NCBI RefSeq assembly: GCF_016785945.1
Contig: NZ_JAEMEF010000008.1
Span: 87,720-151,719, forward strand
Source of the DNA: Olleya sediminilitoris
GTDB taxonomy: Bacteria > Bacteroidota > Bacteroidia > Flavobacteriales > Flavobacteriaceae
DNA length: 64,000 nt
Reading direction: 5' to 3'
In this document: positions 19,454-27,286 of the stretch, piece after piece
Position numbering within the stretch: position 1 is the first letter of the stretch
Layout: each line of letters begins with the position of its first letter
Notes under the pieces: generated by a model
Seen by the model: the letters and a program-made list of their open reading frames with translations, nothing else
Databases searched by the model: none
What the model was told of the DNA's origin: nothing
Translations under genes and position numbers: made by a program

Positions 19454-20842
19454 ATGAAAAACATAAAATCTTACGTTCAAGAAAACAAACAACGTTTTCT
19501 TGACGAATTAATAGAGCTACTTAAGATTCCCTCTATAAGTGCAGACTCAGCTTACAAAAAGCACACAATAAACACTGCAGAGGTCGTTGCAAAAAGCCTA
19601 ACAGATGCTGGTTGTGACGTAGTAGAAATTTGCGAAACAGAAGGCTATCCAATTATTTACGCACATAAAATAATTGATAAAGATTTACCAACAGTTTTAG
19701 TTTATGGTCATTATGACGTACAACCACCAGACCCATTAAATTTATGGACATCACCACCATTTGAGCCTGTAATTAAAACAACAGATTTACATCCTGAAGG
19801 AGCCATTTTTGCACGTGGTGCCTGTGATGACAAAGGTCAAATGTACATGCACGTTAAGGCTATGGAGTTTATGACCAAAAATAATACTTTACCTTGTAAC
19901 GTCAAGTTTATGATTGAAGGCGAAGAAGAGGTTGGTAGTGTTAACCTTGGTAAATTTGTAAAGCAAAACCAAGAAAAGCTATCAAATGATGTGATTCTAA
20001 TTAGTGATACTGGTATGATTGCAAAAGACACACCATCCATTACAACAGGATTACGTGGTTTAAGTTATGTTGAGGTAGAAGTTACAGGGCCAAATCGCGA
20101 TTTACATTCTGGTTTATATGGTGGTGCAGTAGCAAATCCAATAAACGTATTGACTAAAATGATAGCCTCGCTTCATGATGACAATAATCATATTACCATT
20201 CCATGTTTTTATGATAATGTTGAAGAATTATCAAAAGACGAGCGTGCACAAATGGCTAAAGCCCCTTTTTCTTTAGATAAATATAAAGCAGCTTTAGATA
20301 TAGATGCTGTCTACGGAGAAGAAGGTTATACAACCAACGAGCGTAACAGCATAAGACCAACCTTAGACGTTAATGGTATTTGGGGAGGTTACACAGGCGA
20401 AGGCGCAAAAACAGTAATTGCTAGTCAAGCATTTGCAAAAATATCTATGCGATTAGTACCAAACCAAGATTGGGAAAACATTACAGACCTATTTAAAAAC
20501 CATTTTGAAAGTATTGCTCCAGAAGGCGTCAAAGTAAAAGTAACACCTCATCATGGTGGACAAGGTTACGTAACACCAATAGATAGTGTCGGTTATCAAG
20601 CAGCAAGTAAAGCCTATCAAGAAACCTTTGGTAAAACACCAATACCACAACGTAGTGGAGGAAGCATACCAATCGTATCATTATTCGAGCAAGAACTAAA
20701 AAGTAAAACCATTTTAATGGGCTTTGGTTTAGACAGCGATGCAATACATAGTCCAAACGAACATTTTGGAGTTTGGAACTACCTAAAAGGGATAGAAACC
20801 ATCCCGTATTTCTACAAATATTTTACTGAAATGCATAAATAA
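19454..20842 (+). CDS. M20-family dipeptidase / metallopeptidase
   Basis: Start chosen at 19454 (MKNIKSYVQENKQRFLDELI), where family homology begins; an in-frame ATG at 19418 would add 12 hydrophobic residues that look like untranslated leader. The result is 462 residues with no signal peptide, so cytoplasmic. Metal-binding motifs of the ArgE/DapE/CNDP group are present: VYGHYDVQPPD, ARGACDDKGQ and the catalytic EGEEEVGS; the dimerisation lid domain is inserted in the middle, with DLHSGLYGGAV at its edge. It most likely hydrolyses dipeptides with two zinc ions. It is a single gene with no operon partners, flanked by the tRNA and a palindromic intergenic element. Confidence 0.92.
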   Translation: MKNIKSYVQENKQRFLDELIELLKIPSISADSAYKKHTINTAEVVAKSLTDAGCDVVEICETEGYPIIYAHKIIDKDLPTVLVYGHYDVQPPDPLNLWTSPPFEPVIKTTDLHPEGAIFARGACDDKGQMYMHVKAMEFMTKNNTLPCNVKFMIEGEEEVGSVNLGKFVKQNQEKLSNDVILISDTGMIAKDTPSITTGLRGLSYVEVEVTGPNRDLHSGLYGGAVANPINVLTKMIASLHDDNNHITIPCFYDNVEELSKDERAQMAKAPFSLDKYKAALDIDAVYGEEGYTTNERNSIRPTLDVNGIWGGYTGEGAKTVIASQAFAKISMRLVPNQDWENITDLFKNHFESIAPEGVKVKVTPHHGGQGYVTPIDSVGYQAASKAYQETFGKTPIPQRSGGSIPIVSLFEQELKSKTILMGFGLDSDAIHSPNEHFGVWNYLKGIETIPYFYKYFTEMHK

Positions 20843-20854
20843 TAATTAGGGTGT

Positions 20855-20943
20855 CACCACCTTTTGCTTTAAAAGTGGCAAAAGGTGGTCGCGTCATCCG
20901 TTATATCTTTATTTTGCCATATATGGCAGCAAAATAAAGGATG
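20855..20943. repeat. Composite palindromic intergenic element
   Basis: Two adjacent hairpins fill the start of this 247-bp gap. The first is CCACCTTTTGC (20857-20867) pairing with GCAAAAGGTGG (20878-20888). The second has CATCC/GGATG outside, CTTTATTTTGC (20907-20917) with GCAAAATAAAG (20929-20939) inside, and the palindrome GCCATATATGGC at 20916-20927. There is no U tract typical of a terminator. It may be a dispersed repeat; other copies are not in this window. Confidence 0.5.
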
Positions 20944-21028
20944 CCACTACTACCGCTTACACGTTAGACCTACTGCTAACAACTAAAAAACAACACCTTA
21001 CCTAAATTATTTCAATAAAAAAACAGCT

Positions 21029-21087
21029 CTACATTTGTAGAATTGATTTTTTATTCTACATTTGTAGAGGTTAATCTAAACTTGTAG
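21029..21087. promoter_or_regulatory. Three BlaI-type operators overlapping the regulator start
   Basis: CTACATTTGTAG occurs exactly twice (21029-21040 and 21056-21067) and a third relaxed copy CTAAACTTGTAG is at 21076-21087, three bases before the ATG. The dyad TACA-nn-TGTA is the classical BlaI/MecI operator core, so the downstream regulator very probably represses its own operon here. Confidence 0.8.
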
Positions 21088-21089
21088 AC

Positions 21090-21455
21090 ATGCAATTATC
21101 AAAAACGGAAGAAGAATTAATGAATCACCTATGGAAGCTAGAAAAAGCTTTCATGAAGGACTTATTAGAAGCCTATCCAGAGCCTAAACCTGCAAATACT
21201 ACTATAGCGACATTATTAAAACGTATGACAGACAAAGGTTTTGTGACTTACACTAAATTTGGTAACTCAAGACAATACTATCCTTTAGTTAATAAAAAAG
21301 ACTATTTCTCTAAGCATGTTAATGGGTTAATCAAAAACTTTTTTAACAATAGCAGTTCTCAATTTGCTTCATTTTTTACTAAAGAAACAGATTTAAGTAA
21401 ATCAGAATTAGAAGCATTACGCTCTATAATTGATAATGAAATTAAAAACAAATAA
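21090..21455 (+). CDS. BlaI/MecI-family repressor
   Basis: 121 residues, normal for the family. A winged-helix domain covers about 1-75 (LSKTEEELMNHLWKLEKAFM through the wing TKFGNSRQYYPLV); the C-terminal helices mediate dimerisation. Family members bind TACA/TGTA dyads and are removed by proteolysis triggered by an M56 membrane sensor. Here three such dyads precede the gene and the M56 gene begins 2 nt downstream, so a self-regulated two-gene operon is clear. No beta-lactamase is in the window; in Bacteroidota such pairs commonly respond to other envelope or metal stress, so the signal is unknown. Confidence 0.92.
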   Translation: MQLSKTEEELMNHLWKLEKAFMKDLLEAYPEPKPANTTIATLLKRMTDKGFVTYTKFGNSRQYYPLVNKKDYFSKHVNGLIKNFFNNSSSQFASFFTKETDLSKSELEALRSIIDNEIKNK

Positions 21456-21457
21456 TT

Positions 21458-23818
21458 ATGGGATTACTGCTATTAAAATCCATTACCTGTCTATTAATAC
21501 TTCTTATATTCTATAAATTAATATTAGAAACTTTAAGCAACCATAAATTTAAAAGAGCCTATTTATTAATCGCTATTTTAACATCAGTCATTACGCCTTT
21601 TATAACCTTTGTAAAATATGTAGCTCCTTCAGTTGATAAGGTATTGCTAATTGATAATAATACAGAAACAATACCATTAAATACAACTTTTAAAATAGCA
21701 GAAGGCACTAATTACTTAGCATTTGTATTATGGAGTTTATACGCAATTGGTGTTAGCTTATTCTTAATTAGGTTTGGAAAAAATGTTTTTGGGATTGTTT
21801 CAAAAATTAAAAAACATGAAAAAGTTAAACATAATAATTTCATCAATGTTTTAATACATCAACTGGAAATTCCACATACTTTTTTCAACTTCATTTTTCT
21901 TAATAAAAATAAATTCGAACACAATCAAATTCCGCATGAAATATTACTACACGAACAAACACATGCTAAACAAAAACATAGTTTAGATATATTATTTATT
22001 GAGCTATTACAAATAATGTTTTGGTTTAATCCATTGTTATATTGGTTAAAAAAAGAGGTTAAACTTAATCATGAATTTTTAGCTGACCAAGCGGTTTTAA
22101 ATCAAGGAGTAGACACTAAAAACTATCAAAATATTTTGCTAGCGTTCTCATCAAACCAGCAGGAACAGGCATTAGTTAATGCCATCAATTATTCATCAAT
22201 CAAAAAACGTTTTACACTTATGAAAACACAAACAACAAAATCAGTCGCTTGGCTACGCAGTTTACTACTGCTTCCATTATTAGGAGTTTTAATTTACAGC
22301 TTCAGTAATACAATAGAAATTGAAAAAGAAACTAACTCTAATTTATTACAAAAATTTGAAAATGCATCAGAAAAGGTAAATTCTAAAATTAATTATATAA
22401 ATGAAATTAATAAAGACGAGTATTATAAAAATGTAACAATAATATTTAGAGATAAAAACAAGAATGTAATTGCAACTAAAAAATATGTTGACTTATCTGA
22501 ATTAGAAAGGAAACTATTACCACCTCCACCATCCAAACCAAAAAAGATTAGCCCAACAAAACAACAGTTAAACAATTGGTTGGACAGTAAAAAATATGGT
22601 ATTTGGTTAGACGGAAAAAAAATTAACAATAATAAATTATCATCATTATCAACATCAAGTTTTGCTCATTATTTTGAAAGTAAATTGGCTAAAAATGCTT
22701 TAAACTATGGCAAACATTATTACCAAATAGATTTATACACAGAAGATGCATTTAACAAAAATTGGGAGGATACAATAAAACCTTTAAGTAAAGAATCTGA
22801 AATATTTATCTACTATAATCAAAAAGCATTAAGTAATAATAAAAAACAAATTTCAAATTATACTCAATCTGCGACTTTTTTAGAAAACACAAAATTACTA
22901 GTAAACGGAATAGAATGTGATGGTTGTAAACTTAATTTAAGTAAAAAAGGCATAATTGGACTAATATTATCTACCAATAACAAAGAAGCAATCACGGAGT
23001 TTAAACTTAAAATACCCGGAATTAAAACCTTATTTAACGAAGGTAACATGCCTAATAACGAAACTAAACAATATATTACAAGAGCTAAGCAAGGAGATAT
23101 TATCCAAGTATTTGACATTAAAACTAAGTCCAATAAATTTAAGCCTGTTGTTATAAAGGTTGTAGACAAAAATGATGAGAATTATTCTGAATCACCTAAA
23201 GTAAAAAAAGGAGACGCGTCTAGTATTCCTCCTCCACCTCCACCACCTCCAGTAAATCCTAATGCAACACCAGAAGAAAAAGCAAAACAAGAAGAAGTCA
23301 TAGAACAATACAATAAAGAGAATAAAATTATAAAAGGAAAGGTGTACAAGAATCCACCACCTCCTCCTGCTGCTCCAACACCACCTGCACCTTTGAAAAG
23401 TGATAAAGAACTTGTTGAAGCAAAAAGAGCTAAATTGATTGCTAGACGTAATCAAATAATAGCTGAAAGAAATAAGAAAAAAAGCACTTTAAAAAAGGCA
23501 AAATCAATAGAAAGAAAAGAAGCACTAGAAAGTAGAAGAGCTGAACTTATAGAAAAAAGAGACGCCAGGAAAATAGCACTTCAAAAAAGAAGAGATAATA
23601 TGCTGCCTCCACCTCCACCAAAATCTCCTTTACAACATGTTATTGATATGTCTAAAAAAGGAGCGACATTTTACTACAACACCAATAAAATATCATCTGA
23701 TAAAGCTATCGAATTAATTAAACAGAATAAAAATTTAAATATTTCTTCAAATACTGATAATGGTAATTCAACTGTAAAAATCTCAGAAAAAGGAATAATT
23801 ACAATTAATGATAACTAA
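21458..23818 (+). CDS. M56-family (BlaR1/MecR1-like) membrane metallopeptidase with proline-rich tail
   Basis: 786 residues. N-terminal transmembrane helices lie at about 3-22, 35-55 and 85-108, with another near 265-285. The gluzincin motif HEQTH (165-169) and NHEFLADQAV with the third zinc ligand near 206 mark an active protease domain facing the cytoplasm. The C-terminal half (about 290-786) is periplasmic and lacks the penicillin-binding sensor domain of true BlaR1. Instead it has a middle domain near 470-580, three proline tracts (PPPPPPPP near 590, PPPPP near 632, PPPPPP near 715), and a charged Arg/Lys/Glu-rich helical stretch between the last two. It should sense an envelope signal and cleave the BlaI-type repressor encoded just upstream. 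Confidence 0.85.
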   Translation: MGLLLLKSITCLLILLIFYKLILETLSNHKFKRAYLLIAILTSVITPFITFVKYVAPSVDKVLLIDNNTETIPLNTTFKIAEGTNYLAFVLWSLYAIGVSLFLIRFGKNVFGIVSKIKKHEKVKHNNFINVLIHQLEIPHTFFNFIFLNKNKFEHNQIPHEILLHEQTHAKQKHSLDILFIELLQIMFWFNPLLYWLKKEVKLNHEFLADQAVLNQGVDTKNYQNILLAFSSNQQEQALVNAINYSSIKKRFTLMKTQTTKSVAWLRSLLLLPLLGVLIYSFSNTIEIEKETNSNLLQKFENASEKVNSKINYINEINKDEYYKNVTIIFRDKNKNVIATKKYVDLSELERKLLPPPPSKPKKISPTKQQLNNWLDSKKYGIWLDGKKINNNKLSSLSTSSFAHYFESKLAKNALNYGKHYYQIDLYTEDAFNKNWEDTIKPLSKESEIFIYYNQKALSNNKKQISNYTQSATFLENTKLLVNGIECDGCKLNLSKKGIIGLILSTNNKEAITEFKLKIPGIKTLFNEGNMPNNETKQYITRAKQGDIIQVFDIKTKSNKFKPVVIKVVDKNDENYSESPKVKKGDASSIPPPPPPPPVNPNATPEEKAKQEEVIEQYNKENKIIKGKVYKNPPPPPAAPTPPAPLKSDKELVEAKRAKLIARRNQIIAERNKKKSTLKKAKSIERKEALESRRAELIEKRDARKIALQKRRDNMLPPPPPKSPLQHVIDMSKKGATFYYNTNKISSDKAIELIKQNKNLNISSNTDNGNSTVKISEKGIITINDN

Positions 23819-23851
23819 TTAAAACGATTAAAAAATTCAAACTTAATATTA

Positions 23852-23879
23852 AAAACCTCATTTTTTTGAGGTTTTTTTA
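23852..23879 (+). terminator. Intrinsic terminator of the BlaI/M56 operon
   Basis: AAAACCTCA and TGAGGTTTT with a 6-nt T loop and a following T run, 33 nt after the M56 stop codon. Confidence 0.85.
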
Positions 23880-23948
23880 GCTCTAAACTGTAACAAAAGC
23901 TAGCACTTAGCGTTCTAATAGATATCATCAATCAAAATCAATCATATC

Positions 23949-25049
23949 ATGTTAAAACAATTTTTTATTATCTGCTCTGGAGCAGATACAGACCTATTAA
24001 ACACAACATCAAAAGGCGAACAAAACAAGTATGTTGGAATTGGTGCTACTGTGTTTTTCACAGCTATAATGGCCTTTATAGCGTCCAGTTACGCATTATT
24101 TACAGTCTTTGACAATGTCTATGCTGCTATTGGATTTGGTCTAATTTGGGGTTTGTTAATATTTAATTTAGACCGTTTTATTGTTTCGACTATCAAAAAA
24201 CGAGGGAGTTTTACTAGAGAGTTATTACAAGCTACACCAAGATTAATACTAGCACTAATCATAGCAATAGTAATATCTAAACCTTTAGAGTTAAAGCTTT
24301 TTGAAAAAGAAATCAATCAAGTTTTATTAACCGAAAAAAATGCAATGACGCTTCAAAACCAAGATGCTATTGCTTTACAATTTTCACCTAAAGAAAAACA
24401 ACTAAAACAAGCTATAGTCAACCTTGAAAATAACATTACTGTTAAAGAGGCTGAAGTTAACACCCTTTACAACACTTATATTGCAGAAGCTGAAGGTAAT
24501 TCTGGAACAAATAAATTAGGAAAAGGACCTGTATACAAAGAAAAAAGAGAAAAACATGATACTGCTTTAGCAGAATTACAAACGCTTAAAGCAGATACAA
24601 AACAAAAAATTACAGCAATTGAATCTGAATTATTAGTACTTAAAACTAAGTATGATAATCAAGTTGCTAATACACAACCGATAATTGATGGGTTTGATGG
24701 TTTAATGGCTAGAATAAATGCTTTAAACAGTTTGCCTTGGCTTCCTTCATTTTTTGTCTTTTTGTTATTTTTAGCTATTGAAACTTCTCCAATAATAGCA
24801 AAACTTTTAACTCCAAAAGGAGAATATGATTTTAAACTTGAAGATCATGAAACAGCTATTAAAACTGTAGTAGAGCAACGTGTTAAAGAAAGGCAATTAT
24901 CCGTTGCTGCAGATTTTAAAATTAATGATAAAGTATATGCAGATTTATCAGAAGAAGATGAATTATATGACTACAAACAAAAAAAAGCCAGAGCATTAAT
25001 GCAGCTTCAAGCGGATGCTTTTTATAAACAGCAACAAAAAGCATTGTAA
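23949..25049 (+). CDS. DUF4407-domain membrane protein
   Basis: 366 residues. The start FFIICSGADTDLLNTTSKGEQNKYVGIGATVFFTA and the block WGLLIFNLDRFIVSTIKK are characteristic of DUF4407. Helices are predicted near 32-52, 58-76, 92-112 and 262-282; a long charged coiled-coil-like segment (about 120-245) lies between the third and fourth. The function of the family is not known; it is an integral inner-membrane protein. It is a single gene bracketed by terminators on both sides. Confidence 0.8.
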   Translation: MLKQFFIICSGADTDLLNTTSKGEQNKYVGIGATVFFTAIMAFIASSYALFTVFDNVYAAIGFGLIWGLLIFNLDRFIVSTIKKRGSFTRELLQATPRLILALIIAIVISKPLELKLFEKEINQVLLTEKNAMTLQNQDAIALQFSPKEKQLKQAIVNLENNITVKEAEVNTLYNTYIAEAEGNSGTNKLGKGPVYKEKREKHDTALAELQTLKADTKQKITAIESELLVLKTKYDNQVANTQPIIDGFDGLMARINALNSLPWLPSFFVFLLFLAIETSPIIAKLLTPKGEYDFKLEDHETAIKTVVEQRVKERQLSVAADFKINDKVYADLSEEDELYDYKQKKARALMQLQADAFYKQQQKAL

Positions 25050-25051
25050 CT

Positions 25052-25086
25052 AAAAAAGGCTTCAATTAAAATTGAAGCCTTTTTTG
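25052..25086. terminator. Bidirectional terminator between convergent genes
   Basis: AAAAAAGGCTTCAAT and ATTGAAGCCTTTTTT form a 15-bp stem with loop TAAA. It serves the rightward DUF4407 gene and the leftward PhnA-like gene, whose stop is at 25103. Confidence 0.9.
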
Positions 25087-25102
25087 TATGTATTAATTAA
25101 GA

Positions 25103-25681
25103 TTATAGTTTCTTAACGTATTCTGTAATAATAACGGTAAGTGTAGGTCCTACTTTACCTTCAATATAGTTAGCGTTCTCATGATCTAATCTTATATTTC
25201 TAACAGCAGTACCTTGTTTAGCAACTTGACTAGACCCTTTAATTTTAAGATCTTTAACTAAGACAACACTATCTCCTGTTTCTAAAATAACACCATTACA
25301 ATCTCTATGGATAATTTTATCAGCTTCGTCTTTGTGCTCATCGGTTAATCTAGCAATTGCTAAATTATCATCGTCTAGATACATCATATCTAGTAAATCT
25401 TTTGGCCAACCTTCGGCTCTTAGCCTTTGTAACATTCTCCAAGCCATAATCTGAACAGCAACATGCTCTGACCACATACTATCGTTTAAACACCTCCAAT
25501 GGTTTACATCCATCTCTGTGTTTTTCTCGATTTGATCATAACAGTTTGCACAAACTAACAAGCAAGTGTCTACGGTCTCGTTTAAAGATGGTGGAATATT
25601 ATATTGTCTAGTATCTGTAGTAGAAGTACACAACTCGCAAGTAGTATTACTTCTATCTTGTAACATTTGAAGTACGCTCAT
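25103..25681 (-). CDS. PhnA-like zinc-ribbon protein
   Basis: Start taken at 25681 (MSVLQMLQDRSNTTCELCTS); an ATG seven codons upstream adds a weakly supported tail. 192 residues. The N-terminal part has two CxxC pairs (CELC and CANC) that can bind zinc. The C-terminal part (about 115-192, DCNGVILETGDSVVLVKDLKIKG) is the PhnA beta domain. Despite the name (alkylphosphonate operon protein A), the role of the family is not settled. It is the last gene of the leftward manA operon, 62 nt after manA, and may be only loosely connected with it. Confidence 0.85.
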   Translation of the reverse strand: MSVLQMLQDRSNTTCELCTSTTDTRQYNIPPSLNETVDTCLLVCANCYDQIEKNTEMDVNHWRCLNDSMWSEHVAVQIMAWRMLQRLRAEGWPKDLLDMMYLDDDNLAIARLTDEHKDEADKIIHRDCNGVILETGDSVVLVKDLKIKGSSQVAKQGTAVRNIRLDHENANYIEGKVGPTLTVIITEYVKKL

Positions 25682-25743
25682 GATATATTTTTTGATGCGC
25701 ACAAATATAGTAAATGCTTTGTGTTAAAACACTAATTGTAATG

Positions 25744-26745
25744 CTAAGATGCTTTTTGAACTGGTCTAGCAATTTTGTGGTCAACAAAAACCTCTAACAA
25801 TTTAGCTTTTTGTGCATTAAAAACGACTTCTTTAGCTGATGCTGGAATTAAAATGGTTTCTCCCATTTTTATAGTTTCAGTTTGTAGTCCTGAAGTAATT
25901 TCGGCTTTACCTTCAACACACATAAATATTACAAACGAATCTAAATTAGAATAATCTCTAACTTTAATCTTTGATATTGACATGATATTGGTTGTGAAGT
26001 AATCACAGTCAACTAGATTTGTACTACAATTAGGAATCAAACTATAATCTGCCTTTCCGTTAGACTCAAAATGTTTAGTTGCTTGAGCTGCTAATTTAGT
26101 ATGTAATTCTCTTTTATGTCCTGAATCATCCATCCTATCCCAATCATAAACACGATAAGTAATGTCTGATGTTTGTTGTATTTCGGCAGCTAAAACACCA
26201 GCTCCAACAGCGTGTACTTTTCCTGCTGGAATAAAATAACTATCTCCTTTTTTTACTTTTTCGCGATTAAAAACAGTATCAACATTTTGTGCTGTAATAT
26301 GATTAAGTAACTCTGGATTTGTGTCTTTACTTTTTAATCCTAAAACAATATCTGCATTATCATCACTATCCATTATATACCACATTTCAGTTTTACCAAA
26401 ACTATTATGATGTTGTTTTGCCATTTGATTATCTGGATGGACTTGTACAGATAAATCTGTTTTAGCATCTAAAAATTTAATTAATAAAGGAAAGTTGGTA
26501 CCAAAGTTTTCAAAATTATTAACACCAACCATTTCTGCTTTATGCTCTGCAATTAATTGTTTTAAATCTTGACCTTGATATAACCCATTTGAAACAACAG
26601 AGATGTTACCATTAACGTCTGATATTTCCCAACTCTCTCCAACATTATCTTTATTGGTAGCCTTCCCTAAAAGATTAGCTAGTTTGTTTCCTCCCCAGAT
26701 TTTTTCTTTTAGAATAGGATTAAATTTTATAGGATATGCTTTCAT
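25744..26745 (-). CDS. manA: Mannose-6-phosphate isomerase, class I
   Basis: 333 residues, cytoplasmic. The start YPIKFNPILKEKIWGGNKLANLLG and the zinc-site region SVQVHPDNQMAKQHHNSFGKTEMWYI are typical; AGKVHAVGAGVLAAEIQQTSD follows. It interconverts fructose 6-phosphate and mannose 6-phosphate, which feeds GDP-mannose and other nucleotide sugars. It follows the degenerate glycosyltransferase gene by 13 nt and the REC-glycosyltransferase fusion in the same leftward unit, so supply of sugar precursors for the exopolysaccharide made by this cluster is a reasonable role. Confidence 0.93.
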   Translation of the reverse strand: MKAYPIKFNPILKEKIWGGNKLANLLGKATNKDNVGESWEISDVNGNISVVSNGLYQGQDLKQLIAEHKAEMVGVNNFENFGTNFPLLIKFLDAKTDLSVQVHPDNQMAKQHHNSFGKTEMWYIMDSDDNADIVLGLKSKDTNPELLNHITAQNVDTVFNREKVKKGDSYFIPAGKVHAVGAGVLAAEIQQTSDITYRVYDWDRMDDSGHKRELHTKLAAQATKHFESNGKADYSLIPNCSTNLVDCDYFTTNIMSISKIKVRDYSNLDSFVIFMCVEGKAEITSGLQTETIKMGETILIPASAKEVVFNAQKAKLLEVFVDHKIARPVQKAS

Positions 26746-26758
26746 AGTGATACTTAAT

Positions 26759-27253
26759 TTAAAGTTTGCTTAAACTTTGTAAGTTTACAAACTGATCGTT
26801 TACATTTAATTTTTTTAAATAATCGATAATAGAAAATAAGCTTTTAAACAATGTTAATTTAATATCTCTTTTTTTAAGGTTTTCAATATTAAAATCTAAA
26901 ATCAAATCTTGGTTTTTCGATATAGCTTTAATCAAACCATTTAAACCATGTTCGTTTTTATTTAAAAGGTTTGCTGTTGCATAACCCAAATGTTCTAAAT
27001 CATGTTGACTAGCCATAAATCTTGCTCCTGCTCTAACTGCAGACACATCAGACTTAAACTTATTTATATTAACTACAGATACATTGTTACAACATTGCTT
27101 TATCTGGTCAAGAATCTTGTAGGTATTATCTTTACTATTGTTATTTACCAAACACAACTCTAAATTTGGAGTTTTTTGTATTTGTTGTATAAAACAATCT
27201 GTATCGATATCATTCTCGTTATTATGAAAAATTATAATTACACCTATTTTCAT
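26759..27253 (-). CDS. Degenerate GT2-like protein, paralogue of the adjacent REC-GT
   Basis: 164 residues. MKIGVIIIFHNNENDIDTD, LCLVNNNSKDNTYKILDQI and the region LEHLGYATANL align with VGVVIPCYNEEERL, LCFVNDGSKDKTLEVLNNL and LDYIGFLDADL of the neighbouring fusion protein. The metal-binding DAD of the donor site has become ATA, the acidic residue of NDGSKD is NNNSKD, and the whole C-terminal acceptor half is missing. So it looks like a catalytically dead half of a GT-A fold produced by duplication. It is not obviously a pseudogene: the frame is clean and it lies 33 nt after the fusion gene and 13 nt before manA. A regulatory or partner role is possible. Confidence 0.8.
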   Translation of the reverse strand: MKIGVIIIFHNNENDIDTDCFIQQIQKTPNLELCLVNNNSKDNTYKILDQIKQCCNNVSVVNINKFKSDVSAVRAGARFMASQHDLEHLGYATANLLNKNEHGLNGLIKAISKNQDLILDFNIENLKKRDIKLTLFKSLFSIIDYLKKLNVNDQFVNLQSLSKL

Positions 27254-27286
27254 GATTTGTGTTTGGGGATTTGGGGTTATTATTAT

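Noticed and set aside
20855..20990. Integron attC site
   Set aside because: The hairpins lack the R'/R'' core sites and there is no cassette array or integrase; GTTAG...CTAAC nearby is too weak.
23230..23640. Tandem DNA repeat or CRISPR-like array in the proline-codon-rich stretches
   Set aside because: The CC(A/T)CCT runs encode proline tracts inside the M56 gene and show no spacer structure.
25744..26745. manA as part of the maltodextrin pathway
   Set aside because: It is co-oriented and tightly spaced with the REC-GT genes and far from the glucan locus.
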